DNA of 20,324 nucleotides from Candidatus Poseidoniales archaeon (GTDB taxonomy: Archaea; Thermoplasmatota; Poseidoniia; Poseidoniales; Thalassarchaeaceae), in NCBI GenBank assembly GCA_022447885.1, contig JAKUTA010000005.1, positions 1-20,324 of the forward strand, read 5' to 3'. A program made the position numbers and the translations under genes. A model generated the notes under the pieces. It saw only the letters and a list, made by a program, of their open reading frames with translations. It was not told where the DNA came from and searched no databases. Positions within the stretch are counted from its first letter, which is position 1; the number at the start of each line of letters is the position of its first letter. This document shows, piece by piece, positions 1-6,834 of this stretch.

Positions 1-337
1 CAGCCAATGAACGGGTCGACAGCAGCGCCATCGGTCGCGGGGCGACGAGCGCTGACAGCCACAGAGGCGAGGATTCGATTGGAGTACCGCCACGACCGAT
101 GCGCGGTATGGATGGGCTTTCGGCCTGCTCGTCGAACCACGGGTCGAGTTCACCAGAGTCGAGTTCGGAGATGGCGTAGGCGGTGAATTCCCGGTACGCG
201 GTCCAGCGGGAGATCTCGCTCTCATCACCCTCACCACCCTCGGCGCGCTCGCGCTTGCGCGCGATGGAGGAGTCGGCATACTCCACGCAGCGCTGGAGGA
301 AGTCCTTGACCGCCTGCTTGCGTGCATCCGCATCCAT
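1..337 (-). CDS. N-terminal fragment of a flavin-reductase-like protein (partial)
   Basis: An open frame runs from an ATG at 337 to the left window edge (112 codons) with no stop. The first 90 or so residues are charged and probably helical (MDADARKQAVKDFLQRC...). They are followed by LVAPRPMALLSTRS at the cut end, which resembles the first strands of the flavin-reductase-like FMN-binding domain (typically VVPRPIALVSTRD followed by DGxxNLAPFS). The remainder of that domain lies outside the window, so the call rests on one motif. The start lies 2 bases after the acetyltransferase stop at 340, so it is the last visible gene of the minus-strand run. If correct, the protein would bind FMN and pass electrons from NAD(P)H, which would fit the nearby peroxiredoxin. 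The long N-terminal extension is unusual for the family. An unrelated protein remains possible. Confidence 0.6.
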   Translation of the reverse strand, partial: MDADARKQAVKDFLQRCVEYADSSIARKRERAEGGEGDESEISRWTAYREFTAYAISELDSGELDPWFDEQAESPSIPRIGRGGTPIESSPLWLSALVAPRPMALLSTRSLA

Positions 338-339
338 CG

Positions 340-834
340 TCACGCCTCCTCTCTGGAGGTTCGGCTGGCCTCGTAGTCTGCCCTCGACATGATGAAACGT
401 GCTGGGATTCCACCCCACACCTCGTCGTCCGGGACGTCCTTGGTAGCCACCGCTCCCGCCGCCACCACGGCCCGCTCGCCGATGTTCACGCCGGGAAGGA
501 CCGTCGCCCCGCCGCCGATCACCGCCCCCTCGCCGACCACCACGGGCAGCCACTTGGCACGGTCTCGGCTCGGAGGGTGCCGGTCGTTGAGCAGTGTTGC
601 GTTCGGACCGACGAACACGTCGTCGCCCAACACGCAGATCGAAGCGACGTACGCTCCACCCTGCACCCGCACCCGGTCGCCGAGAATCGCCTCGGAGCCG
701 ACATGCGCCAGCGCTCCGATGCTGCAGTCCGCACCGATGACGGCATCCATCCCCACATGGCATGGACCCCAGGCGACAGAGCCGTTGCCGAGGTCATGGC
801 GCTCGCCGGTGAGGGAGCCGGGTAGGTCGGTCAT
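340..834 (-). CDS. Left-handed beta-helix (hexapeptide-repeat) acyltransferase
   Basis: This 164-aa protein is built of hexapeptide repeats: IGADCS, VGSEAI, LGDRVR, VGPNAT, IGGGAT, IGERAV and similar turns between residues about 28 and 130. They form a left-handed parallel beta-helix. The loop LLNDRHPPSRD (residues 81-91) and the closing WGGIPARFI (140-148) match the acetyl-CoA-dependent sugar O/N-acetyltransferases of the WlbB/FdtC/QdtC type, which act on nucleotide-linked amino sugars as trimers in the cytoplasm. The substrate cannot be read from sequence. The frame extends upstream to 909, but the ATG at 834 gives the conserved length and lies 5 bases after the peroxiredoxin stop. The next gene begins 2 bases downstream, so this is an operon member. 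Its neighbours are redox genes, so a surface-glycan role is an inference. Confidence 0.88.
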   Translation of the reverse strand: MTDLPGSLTGERHDLGNGSVAWGPCHVGMDAVIGADCSIGALAHVGSEAILGDRVRVQGGAYVASICVLGDDVFVGPNATLLNDRHPPSRDRAKWLPVVVGEGAVIGGGATVLPGVNIGERAVVAAGAVATKDVPDDEVWGGIPARFIMSRADYEASRTSREEA

Positions 835-839
835 CTCGC

Positions 840-1313
840 TCACTCGATTCCGAGGTCGCTCATCAACCGCTCGACGTGCCCTTTCGCCTGCACACGGTAG
901 CCGACCCATGCGAGATCGCCGTCAGGTGAGATCGCGAATGTCGACCGAATGCATCCTAGGAATGTACGTCCCATGAAACTCTTCTCTCGCCAGGTTCCGT
1001 AGAGCTGGTTCAGTTCGGTCTCCTCGTCGATGATCAGTTCGAACGGCAGGTCGTGTTTGTCGATGAACTTCTCATGTGACTTCGCCGAATCCTTCGAGAT
1101 GCCGATCACTCTCCACCCCGCTGCGCCCAACCGCTGCCAGTTGTCGCGGAAGTCACACGCTTGGACCGTGCATCCAGGCGTGTTGTCCTTCGGGTAGAAG
1201 TAGAGGATGACGCCTTCTCCTTCGGCCAGCATCCCTGACAGATTCACCGTGCTGCCGTCGGTCAAGGTCGCCTCGAAATCGGGCGCGGTGTCCCCCACTG
1301 ACAGTTTCGCCAT
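840..1313 (-). CDS. bcp: Thioredoxin-dependent peroxiredoxin, PrxQ/Bcp type
   Basis: This 157-aa protein has the usual Bcp length. It opens with VGDTAPDFEATLTDG (residues 6-20), then YFYPKDNTPGCTVQACDFRD (38-57). Cys48 is the peroxidatic cysteine and Cys53, five residues on, is the resolving cysteine of the atypical 2-Cys PrxQ class. The family reduces H2O2 and organic hydroperoxides in the cytosol and is recycled by thioredoxin or glutaredoxin-like donors. The start ATG at 1313 is 24 bases after the endonuclease III stop, and the stop is 5 bases before the acetyltransferase start. It therefore sits in an operon with a base-excision repair enzyme, which makes an oxidative-damage theme plausible. 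Confidence 0.96.
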   Translation of the reverse strand: MAKLSVGDTAPDFEATLTDGSTVNLSGMLAEGEGVILYFYPKDNTPGCTVQACDFRDNWQRLGAAGWRVIGISKDSAKSHEKFIDKHDLPFELIIDEETELNQLYGTWREKSFMGRTFLGCIRSTFAISPDGDLAWVGYRVQAKGHVERLMSDLGIE

Positions 1314-1337
1314 GGTCGTGCGACCGGGCTTCCCTTC

Positions 1338-1988
1338 TCAACCCTGACGCTCGGCGCGGATGCGCGCTTTGGAGGCGGCGAACGAGCAGATCGGGCATTC
1401 GTTGAGGTCGTGGAAGCGGGCTGGGCAATGCTCCCTGCCGAAGTAGATGATCTGCAGGTGGCGCCGTGCCCATTCATCCTCAGGGAAGTGCCGCTTCAGG
1501 TCACGCTCTGTCTGCACGACGTTCCTGCCGTTGGAGAGTCCCCAGCGAGCGGACAGCCGGTGGATGTGCGTGTCCACCGGGAAGGCGGGGATGCCGAACG
1601 CCTGCACCATGACCACGCTCGCCGTCTTGTGACCCACGCCGGCCAGTTCCTCTAGTTCCGCGAAAGTCTGCGGCACCTCGCCATCGTGCCGTTCGACCAA
1701 CTGCTCGGCCATGCGCTTGAGGTTCTTCGCCTTCGTGGGTGCCAGCCCGATCTCGCGAATGATGTCCCTGATATCGTCCACTTCGAGGGCGGCCATCTCG
1801 GGGGCGGTGGAGGCGCGGTCGAACAGCGTCGGGGTGACCTGGTTGACCTTCTTGTCCGTGGTCTGCGCCGAGAGCAGGACTGCGACCATGAAGGTGTACA
1901 CGTTTCGGTGCTTGAGCGGTATGGGTGTCTCGGGATACAGTTCATCGAGCACCGCGCCGACGCGCTCGACCTTCTCCGCGATGCGCAT
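1338..1988 (-). CDS. nth: Endonuclease III-like DNA glycosylase/AP lyase
   Basis: The 216-aa protein has the endonuclease III fold: the helical core with LLSAQTTDKKVN (38-49), the helix-hairpin-helix LEELAGVGHKTASVVM (112-127) with catalytic Lys121, and FPVDTHIHRLSARWG (136-150) with catalytic Asp139. It removes oxidised pyrimidines and nicks the resulting AP site. The C-terminal cluster loop has Cys188, Cys198 and Cys201 but no fourth cysteine before the end, where the classical enzyme has C-X6-C-X2-C-X5-C. A complete Cys4 [4Fe-4S] cluster therefore looks unlikely; some Nth homologues are known to lack it. The ATG at 1988 is 4 bases after the stop of the small membrane protein, so translation is likely coupled. 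Confidence 0.95.
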   Translation of the reverse strand: MRIAEKVERVGAVLDELYPETPIPLKHRNVYTFMVAVLLSAQTTDKKVNQVTPTLFDRASTAPEMAALEVDDIRDIIREIGLAPTKAKNLKRMAEQLVERHDGEVPQTFAELEELAGVGHKTASVVMVQAFGIPAFPVDTHIHRLSARWGLSNGRNVVQTERDLKRHFPEDEWARRHLQIIYFGREHCPARFHDLNECPICSFAASKARIRAERQG

Positions 1989-1992
1989 GCGC

Positions 1993-2196
1993 TCACTCCA
2001 GCTCGACGTCCTGCCAGCGGTATCCGCGGATACCTGCGCCGAGCATCAGCACAGGAGGCAGGATCCAGCAGGGGACCCACATCCAGTTGGCGAACGGCTT
2101 GTCCGCCCCGCCGAGCAGGATGAACAGGCCCAGCCCGAGCAGCACGGCCGGGAAGAACGCCACACCGGCGAACACCACCGCCCTTGCAATCCCCAT
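1993..2196 (-). CDS. Small two-helix membrane protein, unknown function
   Basis: This 67-aa protein has two hydrophobic segments: roughly residues 4-29 (ARAVVFAGVAFFPAVLLGLG and on) and residues 40-56 (WVPCWILPPVLMLGAG). They are separated by a short loop, GGADKPFANW. The tail RGYRWQDVELE is polar. I do not recognise a family. A GGTGG motif lies 4-5 bases before the ATG at 2196 and supports the start. The stop is 4 bases before the nth ATG, so it is co-transcribed with a repair gene, but nothing in the sequence ties it to repair. Tight packing and clean hydrophobic periodicity argue that it is a real gene. Confidence 0.75.
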   Translation of the reverse strand: MGIARAVVFAGVAFFPAVLLGLGLFILLGGADKPFANWMWVPCWILPPVLMLGAGIRGYRWQDVELE

Positions 2197-2290
2197 AGCA
2201 CCACCCTGCCAGCCTCATCCAATGGAGATATCCCTGCAGATTTCACCCTTGAACTCCTGCGTCACTGTGCCCCCGATCAACATTCTTGGT

Positions 2291-2467
2291 TCAGAAGTAA
2301 CCCAACGCGAAGCCAATGAAATATATTCCAATGAGAACCGCCGGCCCGTAGAACAGAACGGCTTTGAGAGATTTCCACCAACTCTTCCCACCTATTCTCT
2401 CCTCAAGCGCGTCAGCGGCGCCGGCACCGATCTCTTCTGTCGCTATCGCTATCATTTCCAAGGGCAT
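2291..2467 (-). CDS. 58-aa single-pass membrane microprotein
   Basis: I found this frame by reading the minus strand between polX and the 67-aa gene. The ATG at 2467 is followed by 57 codons and a TGA at 2291-2293. The N-terminal part (MPLEMIAIATEEIGAG, then ADALEERIGG) looks like an amphipathic helix. It is followed by a basic/aromatic stretch KSWWKSLK (28-35) and a hydrophobic helix AVLFYGPAVLIGIYFIGFA (36-54). A GGTGGA motif sits 6 bases before the ATG, and the upstream frame closes at a TGA 24 bases before the ATG. Predicted topology is a cytoplasmic N-terminus with one C-terminal transmembrane helix. No family is recognised. Without it, 2197-2534 would be an unexplained 338-base gap in a very compact region. 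Confidence 0.62.
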   Translation of the reverse strand: MPLEMIAIATEEIGAGAADALEERIGGKSWWKSLKAVLFYGPAVLIGIYFIGFALGYF

Positions 2468-2523
2468 GTATCGTCCACCAGGTTCAGACCTTCAACACTA
2501 CCCGATTTCCCTGTTCTGGGAAT

Positions 2524-2561
2524 CTCTTAGATATTCAATTGGAAAATTGATTCTCCAATTG
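2524..2561 (-). promoter_or_regulatory. AT-rich inverted repeat and possible promoter after polX
   Basis: A perfect 8-base inverted repeat, CAATTGGA (2536-2543) and TCCAATTG (2554-2561), surrounds a 10-base AT-rich spacer and overlaps the last codons and stop of polX. Immediately downstream on the minus strand is an AT-rich stretch reading TTGAATATCTAAGAG, a possible TATA-like element about 60 bases before the microprotein start. This is the most AT-rich spot in an otherwise GC-rich window. It could be an operator or promoter for the downstream genes, or a transcript-end hairpin for polX. Function is inferred. Confidence 0.3.
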
Positions 2562-4484
2562 GGAACCTGAACGACAATTCAGGATGTCCTCGGCGGCAAG
2601 CCAGCCCTTGCGAGCCATCTGCACCCCGAACCAGACGTCGCGCAGCCCGCGGATGTCGTGGGCGTCCGGATTGATGCACACTGGCACACCTTGGTCGCGG
2701 GCGAAGCGGCAGAAGCGCCAGTCGAGGTCGAGCCGGTACGGGCTGGCGTTGATCTCCACCGACTTCAGCGTCCCTTCGGCGTTCAGTTCACCCATCCTGC
2801 GCAGGACCTGGTGCAGGTCGAACGGGAAGCCGTCCCTGCCTTGCAGAATCCTCCCGGTCGGGTGGCCGAGGATGGTGAAGGTCGGGTCCTCGATGGCGCG
2901 GATGAGCGCCTCGGTGTTCTCCTGCTCGTCGCGGTTGTTCCAGCCGGCCAGTTGATGCACGCTGCCGACGACGTGGGACAGCGCCTTGCGGGTGGCGTCG
3001 TCGTAGTCGAGCGAGCCATCGGGAAGGATGTCGCACTCCGCCCCGTGGAACAAGCGGAAGTCCTTGCCCGCGTCCTCCCACCCCTCGTTGAGCACGCGGA
3101 TCTGCTCACCTTGAGCGAGCATGTCCTCCGCATCGGCCCCGATCTGCCGTCCGCCGATGTTCAGCAGCTGCGAATGGTCGGATATGCCGAGGAACTCCCA
3201 ATCGAGTTGCATCGCCGCCCGTGCCATCTGCTCGAGGGTGGCGACACCGTCTGAGAGGGTGGTGTGGTTGTGGAAGGAGCCCCTGAGGTCGGTCGGCTTG
3301 ACCAGTTCCGGTAGTTCACCCGCGGCCGCAGCCTCGATCTCACCCATGTCCTCGCGCATCTCAGGGGGGACCCAGGAGAGTTCCAAGTGTCGATAGATGT
3401 CCTCTTCGTCAGCCGCTTCCAAGGAGAATTCCGCCGCTTCCAGACCTTTCAGGTCACCCGCTTCCTCCTCTGGGAAGAGCCCGAATTCGTTCAGCCGCAG
3501 CCCGCGATCGATCGCCAGTTGGCGCATGCGGATGTTGTGCTCCTTCGAGCCGGTGAAGTAGGCCAATGTGTAGGCGAACACCTTCGCGGGAACCATCCTC
3601 ACCTGCGCTTCGATGGTCCCGCTCGTCTCCATGTCAGGGTAATCATCGCCGCCGACCGCGTCGAACACGCCGCCGTCGAGAGTCCCGAGGTCCATTCCTG
3701 ATTCGAACAGGCTCGCCTCGAGGATGACGCTGACCTTGCTCTCCCCCGCTCCTTTGACCTCGGCGATTCCCGGTAAGGACCGGATGGCTTCGCTGACCGC
3801 CTCCACGTCGTCCGGTTCAACCGCCGCCACCACATCGATGTCCCCGATGGTCTCGCGCCTCCTGCGTGCGCTGCCCGCCAACTGGGCCCTGCTGACTCCG
3901 GGGATGTTCGCCACCTGCGCTTCGAACGCCTCACCGTAGAGCAGGCCAACGTTCAGTCGTCGGCGCCCTTTGAAGCGAGCGAGGAGTTCGATTCCGTCGA
4001 GCAGCTTCTGCTGACTCTTCTCACCGAATCCGTCGAGGTCTGCCACAGCCCCGGATTCGCAGGCGGCGGACAGGTCGGCGATCGATTCCACTCCGAGTTC
4101 GTCGTGCATGACCTTGATTCGCTTCGGGCCGAGTCCGGGAATGCCGAGCATCTCGATCATCCCCGGTTCAATCTCGTCGTAGAGGCTCTGCAACTCCCCC
4201 CACGTTCCTTCGGTGAGCGCCTCGGTGATCAGGCCCCCGATACCCTTGCCGATGCCCTTGACATCGGTGATGTTGCCCTCTTGGATCACGTCCCAGAGGT
4301 CATCTTCGAGCGATCCGAGAATGCGACTGGCGTTCTGGTAGGCGCGCACCCGGAACACGTTGGCATCGGTCAACTGCAGCAGGATTCCCACCTGCTCGAG
4401 CAGATCCGCCACCTGCGCCTTGGAGAAGTGCGGCGGCTCATCCCTGCGCGATACTGGCAGCCTCAATGCGCTTGTCTTCTCCAT
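2535..4484 (-). CDS. polX: PolX-family DNA polymerase with C-terminal PHP phosphoesterase domain
   Basis: The 649-aa protein has the full PolX-PHP architecture. The N-terminus holds helix-hairpin-helix modules (VKGIGKGIGGLITEAL near 75-90 and IPGLGPKRI near 115-123). The nucleotidyltransferase core has AGSARRRRETIGDIDVV (203-219), with Asp215 and Asp217, and FTGSKEHNIRMR (310-321). The PHP domain has the nine expected metal ligands: His405, His407, Asp412, His437, Glu483, His510, His541, Asp607 and His609. Family members fill gaps and process 3' ends in base-excision repair. The third polymerase aspartate (in the VDLR-type strand) is replaced by Gln294, which may cripple synthesis. I chose the ATG at 4484 over a TTG at 4487 because GGAGGGTGA lies at the right distance. 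It heads the minus-strand run ending with nth and bcp. Confidence 0.95.
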   Translation of the reverse strand: MEKTSALRLPVSRRDEPPHFSKAQVADLLEQVGILLQLTDANVFRVRAYQNASRILGSLEDDLWDVIQEGNITDVKGIGKGIGGLITEALTEGTWGELQSLYDEIEPGMIEMLGIPGLGPKRIKVMHDELGVESIADLSAACESGAVADLDGFGEKSQQKLLDGIELLARFKGRRRLNVGLLYGEAFEAQVANIPGVSRAQLAGSARRRRETIGDIDVVAAVEPDDVEAVSEAIRSLPGIAEVKGAGESKVSVILEASLFESGMDLGTLDGGVFDAVGGDDYPDMETSGTIEAQVRMVPAKVFAYTLAYFTGSKEHNIRMRQLAIDRGLRLNEFGLFPEEEAGDLKGLEAAEFSLEAADEEDIYRHLELSWVPPEMREDMGEIEAAAAGELPELVKPTDLRGSFHNHTTLSDGVATLEQMARAAMQLDWEFLGISDHSQLLNIGGRQIGADAEDMLAQGEQIRVLNEGWEDAGKDFRLFHGAECDILPDGSLDYDDATRKALSHVVGSVHQLAGWNNRDEQENTEALIRAIEDPTFTILGHPTGRILQGRDGFPFDLHQVLRRMGELNAEGTLKSVEINASPYRLDLDWRFCRFARDQGVPVCINPDAHDIRGLRDVWFGVQMARKGWLAAEDILNCRSGSQLENQFSN

Positions 4485-4524
4485 CAATCACCCTCCGAAC
4501 GGACACTCGCCGGTTGGCGGGTTG

Positions 4525-4554
4525 CTTCAACTCTCGTGCGACGGCCTGTTGAAG
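4525..4554. promoter_or_regulatory. Inverted repeat in the divergent polX / small membrane protein region
   Basis: The 94 bases between the polX start (4484) and the ATG at 4579 contain CTTCAAC (4525-4531) and GTTGAAG (4548-4554), a perfect 7-base inverted repeat with a 16-base spacer. Its place between divergent genes suits a shared operator, but a match of this length could arise by chance. I see no clear TATA box. Confidence 0.2.
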
Positions 4555-4578
4555 TGCCGCGTCTACTTCGCCGTGCTG

Positions 4579-4914
4579 ATGGAACTTCTCAGTGCTCTGG
4601 AGACGCTGTCGACCGTCACGTGCGCAGGCGCTCTCATCAGCTGGATGAGCATCGGGACGTTGTCGCGCAGCGAGCGGTCCGAGGAGTTCGCGCAGCGGCT
4701 GATGGTGCTGTTCTGCTTCGTGGCCGCCGGCTCGCTGTTCGCGCTGCATTACGCCGACGGCGCCATCTTCGGGTCACGCAACCTGGCGCGCGTGATGGCA
4801 GTCGTGTGCATCGCGATCGGCTTGTCGGCCACCTTGAACATCAAGGGGAAGGAGGTTCAGGGGGAACCTAATCCACACGCCGTCAGAAGGGCTCGCCTCG
4901 CGGAAGAGGAGTGA
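4579..4914 (+). CDS. Small membrane protein with three predicted helices
   Basis: From the ATG at 4579 the protein is 111 aa, with hydrophobic segments at about 5-27, 41-57 and 70-88 and a charged tail ending RRARLAEEE. No family is recognised. Upstream in-frame TTG (4549) and GTG (4573) codons could also initiate. I prefer the ATG because it places the start directly before the first helix, although no Shine-Dalgarno sequence is visible. It is transcribed away from polX across a 94-base divergent region. Its TGA at 4912-4914 is one base from the convergent stop of the surface protein, with no room for a terminator. The function cannot be read from the sequence. Confidence 0.7.
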   Translation: MELLSALETLSTVTCAGALISWMSIGTLSRSERSEEFAQRLMVLFCFVAAGSLFALHYADGAIFGSRNLARVMAVVCIAIGLSATLNIKGKEVQGEPNPHAVRRARLAEEE

Positions 4915-4915
4915 G

Positions 4916-6424
4916 TCAGAGATCGATTCCCGGGCCCCGGGTGTGACCGACCTTGCCCTTGGGTCGCTTCTTGCCGCCTTGCTTGCGCTTCTTCTTCGGC
5001 TCGGGCTTCTCCAGCGCCTGTTCTGCATCCGCCCGCTTTGACTTGGGCTTCCCAGCGGTGCTCTTCTTCGACTTCCTCCCGGTTTTCTTCCCAGATTTCT
5101 TGGTTGGTTTGGGACCAGGTGAATCGTCCTCGTCATCCTCGATACGCTCATCGCTGCGCTTCTTGGCGCGGTGCTTGCCGGCCACCGTGCGCTCGTCGTC
5201 CTCCTGTTCCCCGGCGGACTCCTCTGCCCACAGTTCGCCAGCGATCTCGGAATCGTCGATCATCTCGGATCTGACATTGAAGGAGTCTCCCGGGTCGTTG
5301 GGCATGTCGAACTCGCCGACGATCACATCGAACATCCCCTCGGAGAGCACCTTGCCCTCGGCACCCTTGACCCCACGCTTGGGTCCCTTGGATGTGGTAT
5401 CCTCGACAGCAGCCATCTCCTCGATGCTCTTCTCGTTCGGCTTCTCCTTCTCTTCGGCTTCTCGCCGCGCCCGCTCATCCTCGTTGGCCGCCTCCTCCTT
5501 GAGTGCGGCCTTCTCTGAGCGCTTACGCTGCACCACCACGTGAGTGCGCCGGCCCACCACCACGAGCAGCAGGGGCACCAGCAGGAGGATGGCCGCCGCC
5601 TGCTGCACGGTCACGGTTCGGCCGGTCTCCGCCGACGCCCAACCGGCGAAGTCTCCGACGGCCGACTCGACTGGACTCAGGTCGACGCTCGGCCGGTTGG
5701 AGTATGTGGACGGTTTGGGGGCAGGTTCCTCGACCAGTACGGGTAGCCCGATGGAATAGAGCGGTTGCGGTTCGCTCGATTCGCTCAGCACGAGATTGCC
5801 GCCCGAGAGTCCGGATTCGGTACCCTTGAACGACAGCCTGATCTCAGCCACGTCACCACCGCTTCCCTTCGCGCTCAGATACAGCACAGTCGGTTTCTCG
5901 CTGATGGTGATGCCCGGCGTGGTGTCCCAGACCACGTAGATTCGCACGGTGTGCTCGACCTCGTTCCTCACCGTGCAGTCGAAGTGCGCGGTCTTGGAGT
6001 CGGAGCGCACGATGGTGTGGTCAGGTGGGTTGCAGCCCACAGAGAGCAGAGCGCGGTGCAGGTTGCGGTTGGCAGGGAAGTGGTCGATCAGTTCTGCATC
6101 TGGGTCCTGGTTGTCCCCGTAGCCGTCACCGTCGCTGTCAGCCCACTGCGTCACCTCCTTCACGAAGGCGTCCGCGCCGTCGTCGACGGTCCAATTCGCA
6201 TCGGGGTCCGACCAACCATCGCCATCGCTGTCAGGACAGCCGGTGCGGTCGTGCCGCGAATCGCCATCGACTCCCGGACAATCATCCGTTGACTTTGCAG
6301 AGGCGGTGTGGAGCCCCCCTCCCAGCAAGGAGAGCAGCAACAGCAGGAACATGAGCGCAGGAGTGCACGAACCCGCCCCTCTACGTGTGCGCGCAAGTGT
6401 GTGCGTAGGTGAACGCCCGCGCAT
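4916..6424 (-). CDS. Membrane-anchored surface protein with DSDGDG calcium-binding repeats and Lys-rich cytoplasmic tail
   Basis: The 502-aa protein has an Arg-rich N-region, then a signal peptide core MFLLLLLSLLGGGLHTASA (25-43). Two thrombospondin type 3-like calcium loops follow: CPDSDGDGWSDPD (63-75) and ADSDGDGYGDNQDPD (95-109). Next comes a beta-rich region to about 235 (NEVEHTVRIYVVWDTTPG is typical), a Pro/Ser linker, and a transmembrane helix at about 275-291. The last 210 residues are cytoplasmic: a charged coiled-coil-like stretch (about 298-345), a less biased segment near 360-405 (MFDVIVGEFDMP), and a Lys-rich end. The ATG at 6352 would give a more usual signal peptide, so the start is uncertain. 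It lies 59 bases downstream of the Nfu gene on the same strand. Calcium binding and surface location follow from the repeat family; the partner of the basic tail (nucleic acid or acidic protein) is a guess. Confidence 0.82.
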   Translation of the reverse strand: MRGRSPTHTLARTRRGAGSCTPALMFLLLLLSLLGGGLHTASAKSTDDCPGVDGDSRHDRTGCPDSDGDGWSDPDANWTVDDGADAFVKEVTQWADSDGDGYGDNQDPDAELIDHFPANRNLHRALLSVGCNPPDHTIVRSDSKTAHFDCTVRNEVEHTVRIYVVWDTTPGITISEKPTVLYLSAKGSGGDVAEIRLSFKGTESGLSGGNLVLSESSEPQPLYSIGLPVLVEEPAPKPSTYSNRPSVDLSPVESAVGDFAGWASAETGRTVTVQQAAAILLLVPLLLVVVGRRTHVVVQRKRSEKAALKEEAANEDERARREAEEKEKPNEKSIEEMAAVEDTTSKGPKRGVKGAEGKVLSEGMFDVIVGEFDMPNDPGDSFNVRSEMIDDSEIAGELWAEESAGEQEDDERTVAGKHRAKKRSDERIEDDEDDSPGPKPTKKSGKKTGRKSKKSTAGKPKSKRADAEQALEKPEPKKKRKQGGKKRPKGKVGHTRGPGIDL

Positions 6425-6483
6425 GTGACGGAGTTGTCGCTTGTTCCTCTATCAAGCCTGTTGAAGCCCGAATCTCAGCCGAG

Positions 6484-6780
6484 TCATTCGCCTTCGCTGC
6501 TCTCGACCGCCAGCTTGTCGTCGATGAACCCCCGCATGTATTCGGGAAGTTCTCCGTTGACGAACACGACATCCTTCACGTCATCGAGTTTCATCAGCGC
6601 GTAGTAGATCTGCATCGACGTCATCGGGGTGGCGCTGCATCCGGTGCATCCGCCCTCGAGGGAGATGGTGATGATGCCATCATCCGTGCTCATCACGTTC
6701 ACCACGCCGTCATGCGCGTCGAGAATCGCCTGCACAGGACCCACTGAGTCGAGAATCGTCTGCCGGTCGACCTCGCCCAT
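6484..6780 (-). CDS. NifU C-terminal-domain (Nfu-like) Fe-S cluster protein
   Basis: The 98-aa protein is the length of a stand-alone Nfu domain. It follows the family pattern: an N-terminal helix (ILDSVGPVQAIL), a first strand with hydrophobic alternation (DGIITISLEGG, 34-44), and then CTGCSATPMTSM (45-56). Cys45 and Cys48 form the CXXC pair that holds a [4Fe-4S] cluster at the dimer interface. Nfu proteins carry nascent clusters to target apoproteins in the cytosol. The ATG at 6780 lies 54 bases from the divergent amidotransferase start. The surface-protein gene follows on the same strand after 59 bases, without an obvious functional link. An alternative reading as a DUF59-type maturation factor is less likely because the CXXC context is Nfu-like. 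Confidence 0.88.
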   Translation of the reverse strand: MGEVDRQTILDSVGPVQAILDAHDGVVNVMSTDDGIITISLEGGCTGCSATPMTSMQIYYALMKLDDVKDVVFVNGELPEYMRGFIDDKLAVESSEGE

Positions 6781-6834
6781 GTGCCTTCCCCGCCCTGCCG
6801 TGCCGCTCGTGCGCTTTCAACCATCGCTCATCCT

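Noticed and set aside
1925..2570. Plus-strand frames across the gap upstream of the 67-aa gene (1925-2530, 2364-2570)
   Set aside because: Low-complexity Ser/Pro/Arg composition and overlap with better supported minus-strand genes.
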